A program made the position numbers and the translations under genes. This document shows, piece by piece, positions 24,574-37,629 of a stretch of DNA of 64,000 nucleotides. The notes beneath the pieces were generated by a model. It was not told the DNA's origin. It saw only the letters and a program-made list of their open reading frames with translations, and did not search any database. Each line of letters opens with the position of its first letter. The first letter of the stretch is position 1. This DNA is from Mycolicibacterium cosmeticum (GTDB taxonomy: Bacteria > Actinomycetota > Actinomycetes > Mycobacteriales > Mycobacteriaceae): positions 434,001-498,000 of the forward strand of contig NZ_CCBB010000002.1 of assembly GCF_000613185.1 (NCBI RefSeq), given 5' to 3'.

Positions 24574-24885
24574 ATGGCTCTCGTGCCGGACTTCCTGATT
24601 GACCATGAGTTTGCCATCGAGGACATCTCGACCGGCGTGCACGCAAGCGGTTTCGGCATGCTCGCAGGTGGCCGCAGTTTTTCCTTCCACGTGCAAGAAC
24701 GTCAGTCGTTGGTGGTCGAGGTCTACCGTCCGCGGCTGAGCGGGCTCGTCCCGCTCGAGGAGGACATCGTGGCGGTGGCCACCCACAGCCTCACCGACGT
24801 CGATCTCTGCGATGAGCGAAGCCTGGCCGCCGCCGTCCGCGACGCCGTGGCGACCGCCGAGCCGGTGGATCGCAACGCACGCTGA
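24574..24885 (+). CDS. Conserved hypothetical protein, Rv2137c-like
   Basis: 103-residue protein without a recognised catalytic motif. It contains alternating acidic/hydrophobic stretches (DFLIDHEFAIEDIS, VEVYRPRLSGLVPLEED) and no membrane segment. By position between lppL and uppP it corresponds to Rv2137c. ATG 24574 is preferred over an upstream opening at 24517 because a -10-like TATTGT lies just before it. Function unknown. Confidence 0.7.
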   Translation: MALVPDFLIDHEFAIEDISTGVHASGFGMLAGGRSFSFHVQERQSLVVEVYRPRLSGLVPLEEDIVAVATHSLTDVDLCDERSLAAAVRDAVATAEPVDRNAR

Positions 24886-24912
24886 CCGCGGCCCCACGGT
24901 ACGGTCGTCCGC

Positions 24913-25752
24913 GTGACTGACGTGTCGTGGCTCCAGGTGGTCGTCTTATCGATAGTCCAGGGCCTGACCGAATTCCTGCCGGTTTCCTCGTCGGGACATC
25001 TCGCGATCGTCTCCGAGGCGTTCTTCGGCCGGGACGCGGGCGCCTCGTTCACCGCCGTCATCCAGATCGGCACCGAAGTCGCGGTGCTCATCTACTTCGC
25101 CCGCGACATCGGCCGGATCCTCACCGCGTGGTTCGGCGGCCTATTCGACGCCGGCCGCCGCACCGCCGACTACTGGCTGGGTTGGTGGGTGATCCTGGGC
25201 ACCATCCCGATCGGCATCGCCGGGCTGGTGTTCAAGCACTACATCCGCGACGACATCCGCAATCTGTGGATCATCGCCACCGCGCTGGTGGTGTTCTCGG
25301 CGGTGATCGCCGCCGCGGAGTACTTCGGCAGGCAGACCCGCGAGATCACCCAGTTCACCTGGCGGGACAGCCTCATCGTCGGCACCTCGCAAGCGCTGGC
25401 GCTGATCCCCGGCGTATCCCGGTCCGGTGTCACGATCAGCGCGGGGCTGTTCCTCGGCCAGAAACGCGAGGCCGCCGCCAGGTTCGGCTTCCTGCTCGCC
25501 ATCCCGGCGGTGCTGGCGTCGGGGCTGTTCTCGCTGCCCGACGCCTTCCATCCCGAGGGCGCCGGGCAGAGCGCGACCGGGCCGCAGTTGCTGGTGGGCA
25601 CCGTGATCGCCTTCGTCATCGGCTACGCCGCGATCGCCTGGTTCCTGAAATTCCTGGTCCGGCACAGCATGTACTGGTTCGTCGGATACCGGATCATCGT
25701 CGGGGTGACCGTGTTGATCCTGCTGAGCACCGGCGTGATCGGGGCCCAGTGA
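24913..25752 (+). CDS. uppP: Undecaprenyl-diphosphatase (BacA/UppP)
   Basis: 279-residue polytopic membrane enzyme that dephosphorylates C55 (in mycobacteria decaprenyl) diphosphate, recycling the lipid carrier for peptidoglycan and arabinogalactan. The two signature regions are [15 protein letters not shown] near residue 15, with the catalytic Glu and Ser-His, and [10 protein letters not shown] near residue 165. About eight hydrophobic segments are present. GTG 24913 is the start. The stop overlaps the phosphatase start as GTGA, making a tight operon that continues to mshC. Confidence 0.95.
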   Translation: MTDVSWLQVVVLSIVQGLTEFLPVSSSGHLAIVSEAFFGRDAGASFTAVIQIGTEVAVLIYFARDIGRILTAWFGGLFDAGRRTADYWLGWWVILGTIPIGIAGLVFKHYIRDDIRNLWIIATALVVFSAVIAAAEYFGRQTREITQFTWRDSLIVGTSQALALIPGVSRSGVTISAGLFLGQKREAAARFGFLLAIPAVLASGLFSLPDAFHPEGAGQSATGPQLLVGTVIAFVIGYAAIAWFLKFLVRHSMYWFVGYRIIVGVTVLILLSTGVIGAQ

Positions 25753-26453
25753 CCGTCATCCTGTTGCGGCACGGCCGTTCGACGTCCAACACCGCGCACA
25801 CGCTGGCCGGCCGCTCCGAGGGGGTCGACCTCGACGAGAAGGGCCGCGAGCAGGCCGCCGCGGTGGTGGACCGGATCGGCACGCTGCCGGTGAAGGCGAT
25901 CGTGCGCTCACCGTTGCTGCGCTGCGCCACCACCGTCGCGCCCCTGGCCGCCGCACTGCAGCTGGAGCCGACCGTCGACGAGCGGATCTCCGAGGTCGAC
26001 TACGGCGCCTGGACCGGCCGCAAGATCGCCGACCTGGTCAAGGAACCGCTGTGGACGGTGGTGCAGCAGCAACCCAGTGCCGCGGTGTTCCCCGACGGGG
26101 AAGGCCTGGCCCAGGTACAGGCCAGGGCCGTCGCGGCCGTCCGGGAACACGACCGCCGACTGTCTTCCGAGCACGAGGGCGACGTGCTGTGGGTGGCCTG
26201 CACCCACGGTGATGTCATCAAAGCGGTGCTGGCCGACGCGCTGGGCACGCACCTGGACAGCTTTCAGCGCATCACCGCCGACCCGGCGTCGATGAGCGTG
26301 ATCCGCTACACCGATACCCGGCCGTTCGTGCTGCACGTCAATCACACCGGCAACGGCCTGACCGCCGCCCTGACCCCCAAACCCGCCGGCGAGCCCGGTG
26401 CCGAGACCGCCGCGCCCGCCACGGATGCGGTTGTCGGCGGCTCCACCGACTGA
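25749..26453 (+). CDS. Histidine phosphatase family protein (Rv2135c-like)
   Basis: 234-residue member of the phosphoglycerate-mutase/acid-phosphatase superfamily. LLRHGRS near the N-terminus holds the phospho-accepting His; IVRSPLLRC supplies the second Arg; [11 protein letters not shown] the conserved Glu; THGDVIKAV the second His. GTG 25749 overlaps the uppP stop. A Pro/Ala-rich tail follows residue 205. Position matches Rv2135c. Physiological substrate unknown. Confidence 0.85.
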   Translation: MTVILLRHGRSTSNTAHTLAGRSEGVDLDEKGREQAAAVVDRIGTLPVKAIVRSPLLRCATTVAPLAAALQLEPTVDERISEVDYGAWTGRKIADLVKEPLWTVVQQQPSAAVFPDGEGLAQVQARAVAAVREHDRRLSSEHEGDVLWVACTHGDVIKAVLADALGTHLDSFQRITADPASMSVIRYTDTRPFVLHVNHTGNGLTAALTPKPAGEPGAETAAPATDAVVGGSTD

Positions 26454-26486
26454 GGCCTGGCCCGTACCGGTATTTTGAAAGGTGCC

Positions 26487-27074
26487 ATGGCACGCGCAAT
26501 TCACGTCTTCCGCACACCCGACCGCTTCGTGGCCGGGACCGTCGGGCAGCCCGGGAACCGCACGTTCTACCTGCAGGCGGTGCACGACAAGCGGGTGATC
26601 TCGGTGATGCTGGAAAAGCAACAGGTGGCCGTGCTCGCCGAGCGCATCTCGGCGCTGCTGGTCGAGATCAACCGCCGCTTCGGAACCCCGATCCCGCCCG
26701 ATACCGGCGAGGTGGACGACCTCAACCCCCTGCTCACCCCCGTGGACGTGGAGTTCCGGGTGGGCACGATGGGCCTGGGCTGGGATTCCGAGGCGCAGAC
26801 GGTGGTGGTGGAGCTGCTCGCGGTGTCCGAGACCGAGTTCGACGCGTCGGTGGTGCTCGACGACGCCGAAGACGGGCCCGACGCCGTGCGGGTGTTCCTC
26901 ACGCCGGAGTCGGCGCGGGAATTCGCCAACCGGTCCAACCGGGTCATCTCCGCCGGCCGGCCGCCGTGCCCACTGTGCGATGAACCGCTCGACCCGGAGG
27001 GCCATATCTGTGTTCGCACCAACGGCTACCGGCGCGGCGCGTTCGGCGGAGCCGATGATGACACCGAATCCTGA
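26487..27074 (+). CDS. DUF3090 family protein (Rv2134c-like)
   Basis: 195-residue conserved actinobacterial protein beginning MARAIHVFRTPDRFVAGTVG, typical of DUF3090. A C-terminal CPLCDEPLDPEGHIC motif gives four Cys/His-rich metal-ligand candidates, a treble-clef-like zinc site. ATG 26487 has TGAAAGG upstream. It overlaps the next gene by 20 bases. In most actinobacteria DUF3090 and the SCO1664-type gene are neighbours of a histidine phosphatase and mshC, as here, suggesting a joint but unknown role. Confidence 0.85.
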   Translation: MARAIHVFRTPDRFVAGTVGQPGNRTFYLQAVHDKRVISVMLEKQQVAVLAERISALLVEINRRFGTPIPPDTGEVDDLNPLLTPVDVEFRVGTMGLGWDSEAQTVVVELLAVSETEFDASVVLDDAEDGPDAVRVFLTPESAREFANRSNRVISAGRPPCPLCDEPLDPEGHICVRTNGYRRGAFGGADDDTES

Positions 27075-27906
27075 CCGGGAGCGGGTGCACCGGGTTCTCG
27101 CGCACGGCGACCTGACCGTCATCGGACGGATCCGCTCGGCCAGTAACGCGACCTTCCTGTGTGAGGCCCGGCTGGAGGACCACCAGGAACACTGCGTGTA
27201 CAAGCCGGTGGCGGGGGAGGCCCCGCTGTGGGACTTCCCCGACGGCACGCTGGCCGGTCGCGAGTTCGCCGCCTACCTGGTGTCCGCCGCCCTGGACTGG
27301 AACATCGTGCCCTACACCATCATTCGGGTCGGGCCGGCCGGCCCGGGCATGGTGCAGCGCTGGGTGGACCAACCCGGTGACGCGCTGTCGGAGCAGGATC
27401 CCGAGGACGCCGACGACTCCGAACCCGAGGGACCGGACCTCGTCGACCTGGTACCCGCCGGGCAGCTGCCGCAGGGTTATCTGCCGATCCTGCAGGCCTA
27501 CGACTACGCCGGCGACGAGGTCACCCTGGTGCACGCCGACACCGACGCGCTGCGCCGGATGGCGGTTTTCGACGTGGTGATCAACAACGCCGACCGCAAG
27601 GGCGGCCACATCCTGGCCGGCGTGGACGGCGGTGTGTACGGCGTCGACCACGGGGTGAGCCTGCACGCCGAGGACAAGTTGCGCACCGTGCTGTGGGGCT
27701 GGGCGGGCAAGCCGGTCGAGGATGCCAACCTGGCGGCCGTCGCCCGGTTGCGGGAGCAGCTCGACGGTGACCTGGGCGCCCAATTGGGTGAGCACATCAC
27801 CGACCGCGAGGTCGCCGCGTTGCGGTCGAGAATCATTGCGCTGCTAAACAATCCGGTGATGCCGACGCCAGATCGACACCGGCCCATCCCGTGGCCGGCG
27901 TTCTAG
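27055..27906 (+). CDS. SCO1664-family protein, PI3/PI4-kinase-like fold (Rv2133c-like)
   Basis: 283-residue protein with a kinase-like core. [22 protein letters not shown] contains the probable ATP-binding Lys (here noted as YKPVAGE). [17 protein letters not shown] resembles the catalytic loop (NADRKGGH), and GVDHGVSLH the metal-binding Asp. This is the layout of PI3/4-kinase- and HipA-related proteins. ATG 27055 or 27058 starts inside the DUF3090 gene. Target unknown. Coupling to DUF3090 is inferred from the overlap. Confidence 0.78.
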   Translation: MMTPNPDRERVHRVLAHGDLTVIGRIRSASNATFLCEARLEDHQEHCVYKPVAGEAPLWDFPDGTLAGREFAAYLVSAALDWNIVPYTIIRVGPAGPGMVQRWVDQPGDALSEQDPEDADDSEPEGPDLVDLVPAGQLPQGYLPILQAYDYAGDEVTLVHADTDALRRMAVFDVVINNADRKGGHILAGVDGGVYGVDHGVSLHAEDKLRTVLWGWAGKPVEDANLAAVARLREQLDGDLGAQLGEHITDREVAALRSRIIALLNNPVMPTPDRHRPIPWPAF

Positions 27907-28676
27907 TGGGTTCCGCCGCGCTCACCGATGCCGACGTGGCCGCCACCGTTGCGGCCGAGGCCGGCCGGCTGCTGCTCGCGGTGCGCGACGAGGTCGGTTT
28001 CTACGACCCCTACGACCTCGGCGACGCCGGGGACCGGCGGGCCAACGCGCTGATCCTCAAACGGCTGCGGGAACTGCGCCCGGACGACGCGGTGCTCTCC
28101 GAGGAGGCTGCCGACGACCTGTCCCGGGTGCACGCCGACCGGGTGTGGATCGTCGACCCGGTGGACGGGACCCGCGAGTTCTCGTTGCCGGGGCGGGCGG
28201 ACTGGGCGGTGCACATCGCCCTGTGGCAGCGGAACGGGAAACCGGAGGGCTCCATCACCGACGCCGCGGTGGCGTTGCCGGCCATCGGGCAGGTCTACCG
28301 CACCGACACCGTCACGCCGCCGCCACCACGCGCCGACGGACCGATCCGCATCACCGCCAGCACGTACCGGCCCCCCGCGGTGCTGTGGTGGTTGCGCGAT
28401 CATCTCGACATCGAGCTGGTGCGGATCGGCTCGGCCGGCGCCAAGGCGATGGCGGTGGTGCGCGGCGACGTGGACGCCTACATCCATGCCGGCGGGCAGT
28501 GGGAGTGGGATTCGGCGGCGCCGGCCGGTGTGGTGCAGGCCGCCGGCCTGCATGCCACCCGGCTGGCGGGGGACCCGCTGGTGTACAACCGCCGCGACCC
28601 GTACCTGCCCGATCTGCTGATGTGCCGTCCGGAACTGGCCGGGATCCTGCTGGACACCATCAGATCCGCGCACTGA
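27891..28676 (+). CDS. cysQ: 3'(2'),5'-bisphosphate nucleotidase CysQ
   Basis: 261-residue inositol-monophosphatase superfamily enzyme. [12 protein letters not shown] is the signature metal-binding motif, LSEEAADD the first Glu region, and [20 protein letters not shown] (core GSAGAKAMA) the C-terminal one. In mycobacteria the ortholog Rv2131c removes the 3'-phosphate from PAP/PAPS, controlling sulfate assimilation. The start is GTG 27891 or GTG 27906; the latter overlaps the upstream stop as TAGTG. It lies next to mshC, another thiol/sulfur gene. Confidence 0.88.
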   Translation: MAGVLVGSAALTDADVAATVAAEAGRLLLAVRDEVGFYDPYDLGDAGDRRANALILKRLRELRPDDAVLSEEAADDLSRVHADRVWIVDPVDGTREFSLPGRADWAVHIALWQRNGKPEGSITDAAVALPAIGQVYRTDTVTPPPPRADGPIRITASTYRPPAVLWWLRDHLDIELVRIGSAGAKAMAVVRGDVDAYIHAGGQWEWDSAAPAGVVQAAGLHATRLAGDPLVYNRRDPYLPDLLMCRPELAGILLDTIRSAH

Positions 28677-28775
28677 TCCGGGAATGGAATGCCCGCCGAT
28701 GTTGTCGGTATTCCTCAGCACCGCGATGTCGGTATCACCGACGGGCCCGACGGGAGAGCACGCTGACCGCACACC

Positions 28776-28781
28776 TTAGAG
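28776..28781 (+). promoter_or_regulatory. -10-like TAGAGT before mshC
   Basis: TAGAGT ends eight bases before ATG 28790 in the 113-base gap after cysQ, so mshC may have its own nearly leaderless promoter in addition to read-through. Confidence 0.35.
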
Positions 28782-28789
28782 TCGACGTC

Positions 28790-30028
28790 ATGCAGTCGTG
28801 GCCGGCGCCGACCGTTCCCAAGTTGCCCGGTACGGGCGTGCCATTACGACTGTTCGACACCGCCGATCGCCAGGTCCGCCCGGTGTCGCCGGGGGAGACC
28901 GCAACCATGTACGTCTGCGGGATCACCCCGTATGACGCAACGCATCTCGGGCACGCTGCCACCTATCTGACCTTCGACCTGATCCACCGGCTGTGGCTGG
29001 ACGCCGGCCACGGCGTGCACTACGTGCAGAACGTCACCGACGTCGACGACCCGCTGTTCGAACGGGCCGCCCGGGACGGTATCGGCTGGCGCGAATTGGG
29101 CGACCGCGAGACCCAACTGTTCCGCGAGGACATGACCGCGTTACGGGTGCTGCCGCCGCGGGACTACGTCGCCGCCACCGACACCGTCGGCGAGGTTGTC
29201 GAGCTGGTGGAGAAACTGCTGGGCTCCGGTGCGGCCTACGTCGTCGACGACGCCGAGCACCGCGACATCTATTTCCGTGCGGACGCCACCGAACAGTTCG
29301 GCTACGAATCCGGGTACGACCGGGACACCATGCTGCGCTTCTTCGCCGAACGCGGCGGCGACCCGGACCGGTCCGGCAAAGCCGACCCGCTGGACGCCCT
29401 GCTGTGGCGGGCGCAGCGCCCCGGTGAGCCGAGCTGGCCGGCCTCGTTCGGGCCGGGCCGGCCCGGCTGGCATATCGAGTGTGCGGCCATCGCGCTCAAT
29501 CGCATCGGCAGCGGCTTCGATATCCAGGGCGGCGGGTCGGACCTGATCTTTCCGCATCACGAGTTCTCGGCCGCGCACGCCGAATCCGTCACCGGCGACC
29601 GCCGATTCGCCCGGCATTACGTACACAGCGGCATGATCGGCTGGGACGGGCACAAGATGAGCAAGAGCCGCGGCAACCTGGTGCTGGTGTCGCGGCTGCG
29701 GGCCGACGGGGTGGACCCGGCGGCGGTTCGGCTCGGCCTGTTCGCCGGGCACTACCGGGCGGACCGATTCTGGAGCGCCGAGGTCTTGGACGAGGCCCAG
29801 GCCCGGCTGGCGCGGTGGCGGCAGGCCACGGCACTGCCCGCCGGCCCGGATGCCACCGATGTCCTCGGCCGGGTCAGGCACTACCTGGCCGACGACCTCG
29901 ATACACCGAAAGCCCTTGCCGCCCTGGATGGTTGGACCACCGACGCGCTGACCTACGGCGGTGCCGACCCGAGCGCGCCCCGCCTGGTGGCCGACATCGC
30001 CGACGCCTTGCTCGGAGTGGCCCTCTGA
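28790..30028 (+). CDS. mshC: L-cysteine:1D-myo-inosityl 2-amino-2-deoxy-alpha-D-glucopyranoside ligase
   Basis: 412-residue ATP-dependent ligase that joins cysteine to GlcN-Ins in mycothiol synthesis. It is a class I cysteinyl-tRNA-synthetase paralog. [17 protein letters not shown] holds a zinc Cys and the HIGH-like motif, HIECAA and [12 protein letters not shown] further zinc ligands, and HKMSKSRGN the KMSKS loop. It lacks the long anticodon-binding domain of CysS, and its length equals mycobacterial MshC. ATG 28790 is chosen; upstream frame belongs to the antisense of cysQ. Confidence 0.95.
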   Translation: MQSWPAPTVPKLPGTGVPLRLFDTADRQVRPVSPGETATMYVCGITPYDATHLGHAATYLTFDLIHRLWLDAGHGVHYVQNVTDVDDPLFERAARDGIGWRELGDRETQLFREDMTALRVLPPRDYVAATDTVGEVVELVEKLLGSGAAYVVDDAEHRDIYFRADATEQFGYESGYDRDTMLRFFAERGGDPDRSGKADPLDALLWRAQRPGEPSWPASFGPGRPGWHIECAAIALNRIGSGFDIQGGGSDLIFPHHEFSAAHAESVTGDRRFARHYVHSGMIGWDGHKMSKSRGNLVLVSRLRADGVDPAAVRLGLFAGHYRADRFWSAEVLDEAQARLARWRQATALPAGPDATDVLGRVRHYLADDLDTPKALAALDGWTTDALTYGGADPSAPRLVADIADALLGVAL

Positions 30029-30069
30029 ACCCATTCCCGTGACCGCGGGTACCGGGTAGCTTGGACGGC

Positions 30070-30960
30070 ATGTCCGCAAGATATGCCGTCGACGGCAAGG
30101 TCGTGTTCATCACCGGAGGGGCCCGCGGCGTCGGCGCCGAGGTGGCCCGCCGGTTGCGCGCCAAGGGCGCCCGGCTGGTGCTCACCGACCTCGACGAGGC
30201 TCCGCTGGCCGAGCTGGCGGCCGAGCTCGGCGGGGCCGATCATGTGCTCACCGCCCTGGCCGACGTGCGGGACCTGCCGGCCATGCAGCGCGCCGCCGAC
30301 GCGGCCGTGCAGCGGTTCGGCGGCATCGACATCGTGCTGGCCAACGCCGGTATCGCCAGCTTCGGGTCGGTGCTCCAGGTCGACCCGGAGGCGTTCAAAC
30401 GCGTCATCGACGTCAACGTGGTGGGGGTGTTCAACACCGTGCGGGCCACGCTGCCCGCGGTGATCGACCGCCGTGGTTACGTGCTGGTGGTGTCCTCGCT
30501 GGCGGCGTTCACGTCGTCACCGGGGCTGTCGGCCTATCACGCGTCCAAGGCCGGCGCCGAATACTTCGCCAACACCCTGCGCCTGGAGGTCGCCCACCTG
30601 GGGGTGGACGTCGGGTCGGCGCACATGAGCTGGATCGACACCCCGTTGGTGCAGGACGCCAAGGCCGACCTGTCGGCGTTCCGCGAGATGCTGTCCAAGC
30701 TGCCGCCCCCGCTGAACCGCACGACCACCGTCGCGGCCTGCGGCGCGGCGTTCGTCAAGGGCATCGAGGGCCGCCGCAAGCGCATCTACTGCCCGGGCTG
30801 GGTGGGCGCGTTCCGCTGGATCCGGCCGCTGGTGCCCACCGAGGTGGCCGAACGCGATATCCGCAAGATCACCCCGGAACTGCTGCCCAAGCTGGACGCG
30901 GAGGTCGCCGCGTTGGGTCGGTCGCTGAGTGCGCGCACCGAGGCGCTGGAGAAGCCTTAG
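30070..30960 (+). CDS. Short-chain dehydrogenase/reductase (Rv2129c-like)
   Basis: 296-residue classical SDR. The NAD(P)-binding motif is TGGARGVG, the structural motif LANAG, the catalytic Ser in VVSSLAAF, and YHASK supplies Tyr and Lys. A C-terminal extension of about 50 residues is basic and helical. ATG 30070 is preferred over TTG 30061. Acidic LTDLDE after beta-2 suggests NAD preference. Position next to mshC matches Rv2129c. Substrate unknown. Its stop overlaps the convergent PAC2 stop. Confidence 0.88.
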   Translation: MSARYAVDGKVVFITGGARGVGAEVARRLRAKGARLVLTDLDEAPLAELAAELGGADHVLTALADVRDLPAMQRAADAAVQRFGGIDIVLANAGIASFGSVLQVDPEAFKRVIDVNVVGVFNTVRATLPAVIDRRGYVLVVSSLAAFTSSPGLSAYHASKAGAEYFANTLRLEVAHLGVDVGSAHMSWIDTPLVQDAKADLSAFREMLSKLPPPLNRTTTVAACGAAFVKGIEGRRKRIYCPGWVGAFRWIRPLVPTEVAERDIRKITPELLPKLDAEVAALGRSLSARTEALEKP

Positions 30961-31814
30961 CGGCCTCTTCTGCGCAGGTAGCGCTCGAACTCCGCGGCGA
31001 GCGCATCCCCGTCGATCTTGCCGAGCGCCTCGTTCATGTCCACCTCGGCATCCCCGCGTTCCTCCAGGGACTGCACGTACTCGGCGATCTCGTCGTCCTC
31101 GGCCGTCATCTCGGTGACCGCCTGCTCCCATTCCTCGGCCTGCGTCACCAGATCGCCCAGCGGCACCTCGATGTCCAGCACGTCCTCGACCCGGCGCAGC
31201 AGTGCGACGGTCGCCTTCGGATTGGGCGGCTGCGAGACGTAATGCGGCACCGCGGCCCAGAACGTCACCGCCGGGATGCCGGCCTGCACGCAGGCGTCCT
31301 GGAACACCCCGGCGATGCCGGTGGGGCCCTCGTACCGGGTTTCCTCCAGGCCGAAGAACTTCGCCGAATCGGCGGAGTAGGCCGCTCCGGACACCGGCAC
31401 CGGCCGGGTGTGCGGCGTGTCGGCCAGCAGGGCACCCAGGATCACCACGGTATCGACGTTGAGTTTGTCGGCGATCGCCAGCAGCTCCGCGCAGAAGGTG
31501 CGCCAGCGCATATTGGGTTCCACCCCGTGCATCAGCACGATGTCGCGGTCGCTGCCCGGCGGGCGGCAATGCGAAATCCGCATCGACGGCCACACCAGCT
31601 CCCGGGTGACGCCGTCCACCTGGCGGATCACCGGGCGATTCACCTGGTAGTCGTAGTAGGCCTCGTCGTCGATCTCGACGATCGTCTCCGCTTCCCACAT
31701 CGCGTCCAGGTGTTCCAGGGCGTCGCTGGCGGCATCACCCGCATCGTTCCAGCCTTCGAAGGCCGCGACGATGATGGTGTTGCGCAGATCGGGCAGGCCA
31801 TCCGACGGGGTCAC
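30957..31814 (-). CDS. PAC2 family protein (Rv2125-like)
   Basis: 285-residue PAC2-domain protein, the fold of eukaryotic proteasome assembly chaperone 2. N-terminal IIVAAFEGWNDAGDAASDAL and the central VVILGALLADTPHTRPVPVSG (core GALLADTPHTRP) are family signatures. The acidic helical tail ends RYLRRRG. GTG 31814 starts it. Actinobacteria with Pup-proteasomes carry this family, but a role in proteasome assembly has not been shown to my knowledge. It converges with the SDR gene with a four-base overlap and diverges from metH. Confidence 0.85.
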   Translation of the reverse strand: MTPSDGLPDLRNTIIVAAFEGWNDAGDAASDALEHLDAMWEAETIVEIDDEAYYDYQVNRPVIRQVDGVTRELVWPSMRISHCRPPGSDRDIVLMHGVEPNMRWRTFCAELLAIADKLNVDTVVILGALLADTPHTRPVPVSGAAYSADSAKFFGLEETRYEGPTGIAGVFQDACVQAGIPAVTFWAAVPHYVSQPPNPKATVALLRRVEDVLDIEVPLGDLVTQAEEWEQAVTEMTAEDDEIAEYVQSLEERGDAEVDMNEALGKIDGDALAAEFERYLRRRGR

Positions 31815-31829
31815 ACCTTCAGCGTAAGC

Positions 31830-31846
31830 CCTGCACCGGGTGCAGG
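31830..31846. promoter_or_regulatory. Perfect inverted repeat between PAC2 gene and metH leader
   Basis: CCTGCACC-G-GGTGCAGG is an 8+1+8 palindrome. On the minus strand a -10-like TACGCT (31821-31826) lies a few bases before the PAC2 GTG, so the palindrome sits between its -10 and -35 positions and may be an operator. Confidence 0.4.
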
Positions 31847-31896
31847 AGTGGCATCGCCCCGCCAGTGAATTTGGCTAGACGGACTACTCTGTTGGT

Positions 31897-32043
31897 GTGA
31901 CCGCCCGTACCGAACGGCCCCATGACACCGACCTGCTCGACGTGCTGCCCCAGCGCGCCATGGCCGGCCAGGGAGCCCTGGGCGGCCGAATGCGGGCTGG
32001 GGCCGCGGCCGACACGAAATACGTTCGGCCGCAATCTGGTTAG
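31897..32043 (+). CDS. Possible leaderless 48-residue small protein
   Basis: A GTG-started frame of 48 residues begins MTARTERPHDTDLLDVLPQR and ends TKYVRPQSG. A -10-like TACTCT ends six bases before the GTG, the layout of a mycobacterial leaderless transcript. No family is recognised. It is placed between the divergent PAC2 promoter and the metH riboswitch. It could be a true small protein or a regulatory leader. Confidence 0.4.
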   Translation: MTARTERPHDTDLLDVLPQRAMAGQGALGGRMRAGAAADTKYVRPQSG

Positions 32044-32132
32044 TCTTGTTAACTACGACATCGCCGACGAGATCCGCGAGCCGGCGGCCGCGGCGATGAA
32101 GTGGGCGTCCAGACGTCGACCGTGTGACGACG

Positions 32133-32138
32133 TAGACT
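32133..32138 (+). promoter_or_regulatory. metH: Putative metH -10 element TAGACT
   Basis: TAGACT lies seven bases before the first paired base of the riboswitch aptamer (32145), so transcription would begin almost exactly at the aptamer. No clear -35 is visible. Confidence 0.45.
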
Positions 32139-32144
32139 TTTCAC

Positions 32145-32243
32145 CGCCGAGAGGCGTTGCAACGGTTGCTGGGGGGACCGCCGGGTCCCGTCCGGTAGCC
32201 GCCACGCTCGGCGAAGTCAAGGACGCCTTCCGCTACGGAAGGA
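32145..32243 (+). promoter_or_regulatory. S-adenosylhomocysteine (SAH) riboswitch controlling metH
   Basis: The leader matches the SAH riboswitch plan. P1 is CGCCGAG (32145-32151) with CTCGGCG (32207-32213). The next bases AGGCGT (32152-32157) can form a six-base pseudoknot with ACGCCT (32223-32228). An internal helix CGGTTGCT (32163-32170) pairs with GGTAGCCG (32194-32201), capped by GGGACC/GGTCCC (32174-32179, 32184-32189). Downstream, CCTTCCG-CTA-CGGAAGG (32226-32242) forms a hairpin that buries the GGAAGG ribosome binding site. The pseudoknot and this hairpin share 32226-32228, so SAH binding should free the site and turn MetH on. Pairings are read directly; the ligand is inferred from the family. 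Confidence 0.82.
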
Positions 32244-32249
32244 ACGCAC

Positions 32250-36002
<3,753 letters not shown>

Positions 36003-36006
36003 AACC

Positions 36007-36804
36007 TCAGGCGAACAACTCGCGATGACGGGATGACCACTGCGCCATGGTCTCGGCGGGTGTCCCGGTCAGCACCTCGACATTGTCGTTGGCGGCCTGC
36101 GGTTCCGGCTCGCCCTCCCACAGGTCCAGGTACCACCCGGCACCATCGCCCATGACCGGCCGCAGCAACTCCTCGGCTTCGGCGCGACTGCACGGCTGCA
36201 TCCCGACGGACGTGCCCAGGCCGACACCGATCTGCCGCGCGATCTCCGCCCGGGTGATCGCCACCGGTCCGGTCAGTTCGTACATCCGGCCCAGGTGTGC
36301 ATCGCGTGGGCCGGCCAGCAGGTGGGCGGCGACCCGGGCGATGTCGTCCATGGACACCGGCGCTTCGACGGCATCGGGTGCCACGTCGCGCACCAGGCCC
36401 GTCCGGATCTGCGGTGCCCACATGGCGAAGTTGTCGCAGAACTCGCCGGGACCCAGCTGCGTGCTGGGGACCGCCGCGGCCGCCACCGCGTCCGCATGCC
36501 GCTGCCAGTGCGCGCCGCCCGACAACGCCACCAGGTACTCGACTCCCGCCGCCGCGATGTGTTCGAGTGCTGCATCGAGGGTGGGCGGGTACGGCGCGAG
36601 GTAGACGCGCTGCACGCCGGCCAGGGCGGCGGGCAGCGTGTCGGGCCGGCCCAGGAAGCCTGTGACGACTTGCACACCGTGGGGCAGATTCGCCTTGGCC
36701 GGGTCGGTGGTCAACGCGCGGATGTCGCGGACGCCCAGGTCGAGCAGCCGATCGACGACCTTGCGGCCGATATTTCCGGTGGCACCCGTCACAAGGACCG
36801 TCAT
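36007..36804 (-). CDS. NmrA-like NAD(P)-binding oxidoreductase
   Basis: 265-residue atypical short-chain dehydrogenase. The N-terminal TGATGNIGRKV is the nucleotide-binding motif of NmrA/QOR2-type proteins; LGPGEFCDNF and VSMDDIARVAAHLL follow the usual order. The classical Tyr-x-x-x-Lys pair is absent, as in NmrA-like sensors and reductases. ATG 36804 is chosen over longer readings that run antisense through the HAD gene. It converges with metH (four-base gap) and diverges from the HAD gene. Substrate unknown. Confidence 0.85.
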   Translation of the reverse strand: MTVLVTGATGNIGRKVVDRLLDLGVRDIRALTTDPAKANLPHGVQVVTGFLGRPDTLPAALAGVQRVYLAPYPPTLDAALEHIAAAGVEYLVALSGGAHWQRHADAVAAAAVPSTQLGPGEFCDNFAMWAPQIRTGLVRDVAPDAVEAPVSMDDIARVAAHLLAGPRDAHLGRMYELTGPVAITRAEIARQIGVGLGTSVGMQPCSRAEAEELLRPVMGDGAGWYLDLWEGEPEPQAANDNVEVLTGTPAETMAQWSSRHRELFA

Positions 36805-36879
36805 GCCGACCACCCTAACGACGGCGACCGACAGCTCCGGATTTTCGGCGGCTCCCTCGGCGATGACAGAATCGAACCC

Positions 36880-37563
36880 ATGCATTCGCCGCTGCGGGCC
36901 GTCCTCTTCGACATGGACGGCACCCTGGTCGACAGCGAGAAGCTCTGGGACGTCGGCATGCACGCGTTGTACGCCCAGATGGGCGGGGTGATGTCCGAGG
37001 AGTCCCGGGCGGCGACGGTCGGCGGCTCGGCCGAGAGCGTGATGGTGCACGCCTACCGGGATCTGGGGCGCGAGCCCGACCCGGCGGCGATGGCCGCCTC
37101 CATCGACTGGCTGCACGTGTACGTGGGGGAGCTCTTCGAGGGCGGGCTGCCGTGGTGCGCCGGCGCCCGCGAACTGCTCGACGCGCTGCTGGCCGACGAC
37201 GTCCCGATGGCGCTGGTGACCAACACCCGCCGTGGGCTCACCGAGAAAGCACTCGAAAGCATTGGCCGGCATTACTTTTCGGTGACCGTGTGCGCCGACG
37301 AGGTGCCGCACGGCAAACCCGCCCCCGATCCGTACCGGCGGGCCGCGCAGTTGCTGGGGTTGGCCCCGGCACAGTGCCTTGCCATCGAGGATTCGATCAC
37401 CGGGACCACTGCCGCGGAGGCGGCAGGTTGCCCGGTGGTGGTGGTGCCCAACGATATTGCGGTGCCCGCCAGCCCACGACGCCATCTCGTCTCGTCGCTC
37501 GAGGACGTCGATGTCGCCGTGCTGCGGGATATCCATTCGGGACTCGCCACGGAAGTGGCCTGA
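36880..37563 (+). CDS. HAD superfamily phosphatase
   Basis: 227-residue haloacid-dehalogenase hydrolase, beta-phosphoglucomutase-like subfamily. Motif I FDMDGTLVDSE has the nucleophile and acid/base Asp, motif II LVTNTRR, motif III the Lys of HGKPAPDPY, and motif IV AIEDSITG. A helical cap lies between I and II. It probably dephosphorylates a sugar phosphate or nucleotide; the adjacent sugar permease makes a sugar phosphate attractive, but that is inference. ATG 36880 is used. Confidence 0.88.
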   Translation: MHSPLRAVLFDMDGTLVDSEKLWDVGMHALYAQMGGVMSEESRAATVGGSAESVMVHAYRDLGREPDPAAMAASIDWLHVYVGELFEGGLPWCAGARELLDALLADDVPMALVTNTRRGLTEKALESIGRHYFSVTVCADEVPHGKPAPDPYRRAAQLLGLAPAQCLAIEDSITGTTAAEAAGCPVVVVPNDIAVPASPRRHLVSSLEDVDVAVLRDIHSGLATEVA

Positions 37564-37629
37564 CGCCGGTCGGGTCTGTGCGATGGTGAGGATGCACCCA
37601 TCACGCATGGCCGCGGGGAAGGACTTCTC

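Noticed and set aside
31815..32249. Cobalamin riboswitch in front of metH
   Set aside because: No B12-box-like sequence is present; the leader folds instead as an SAH riboswitch.
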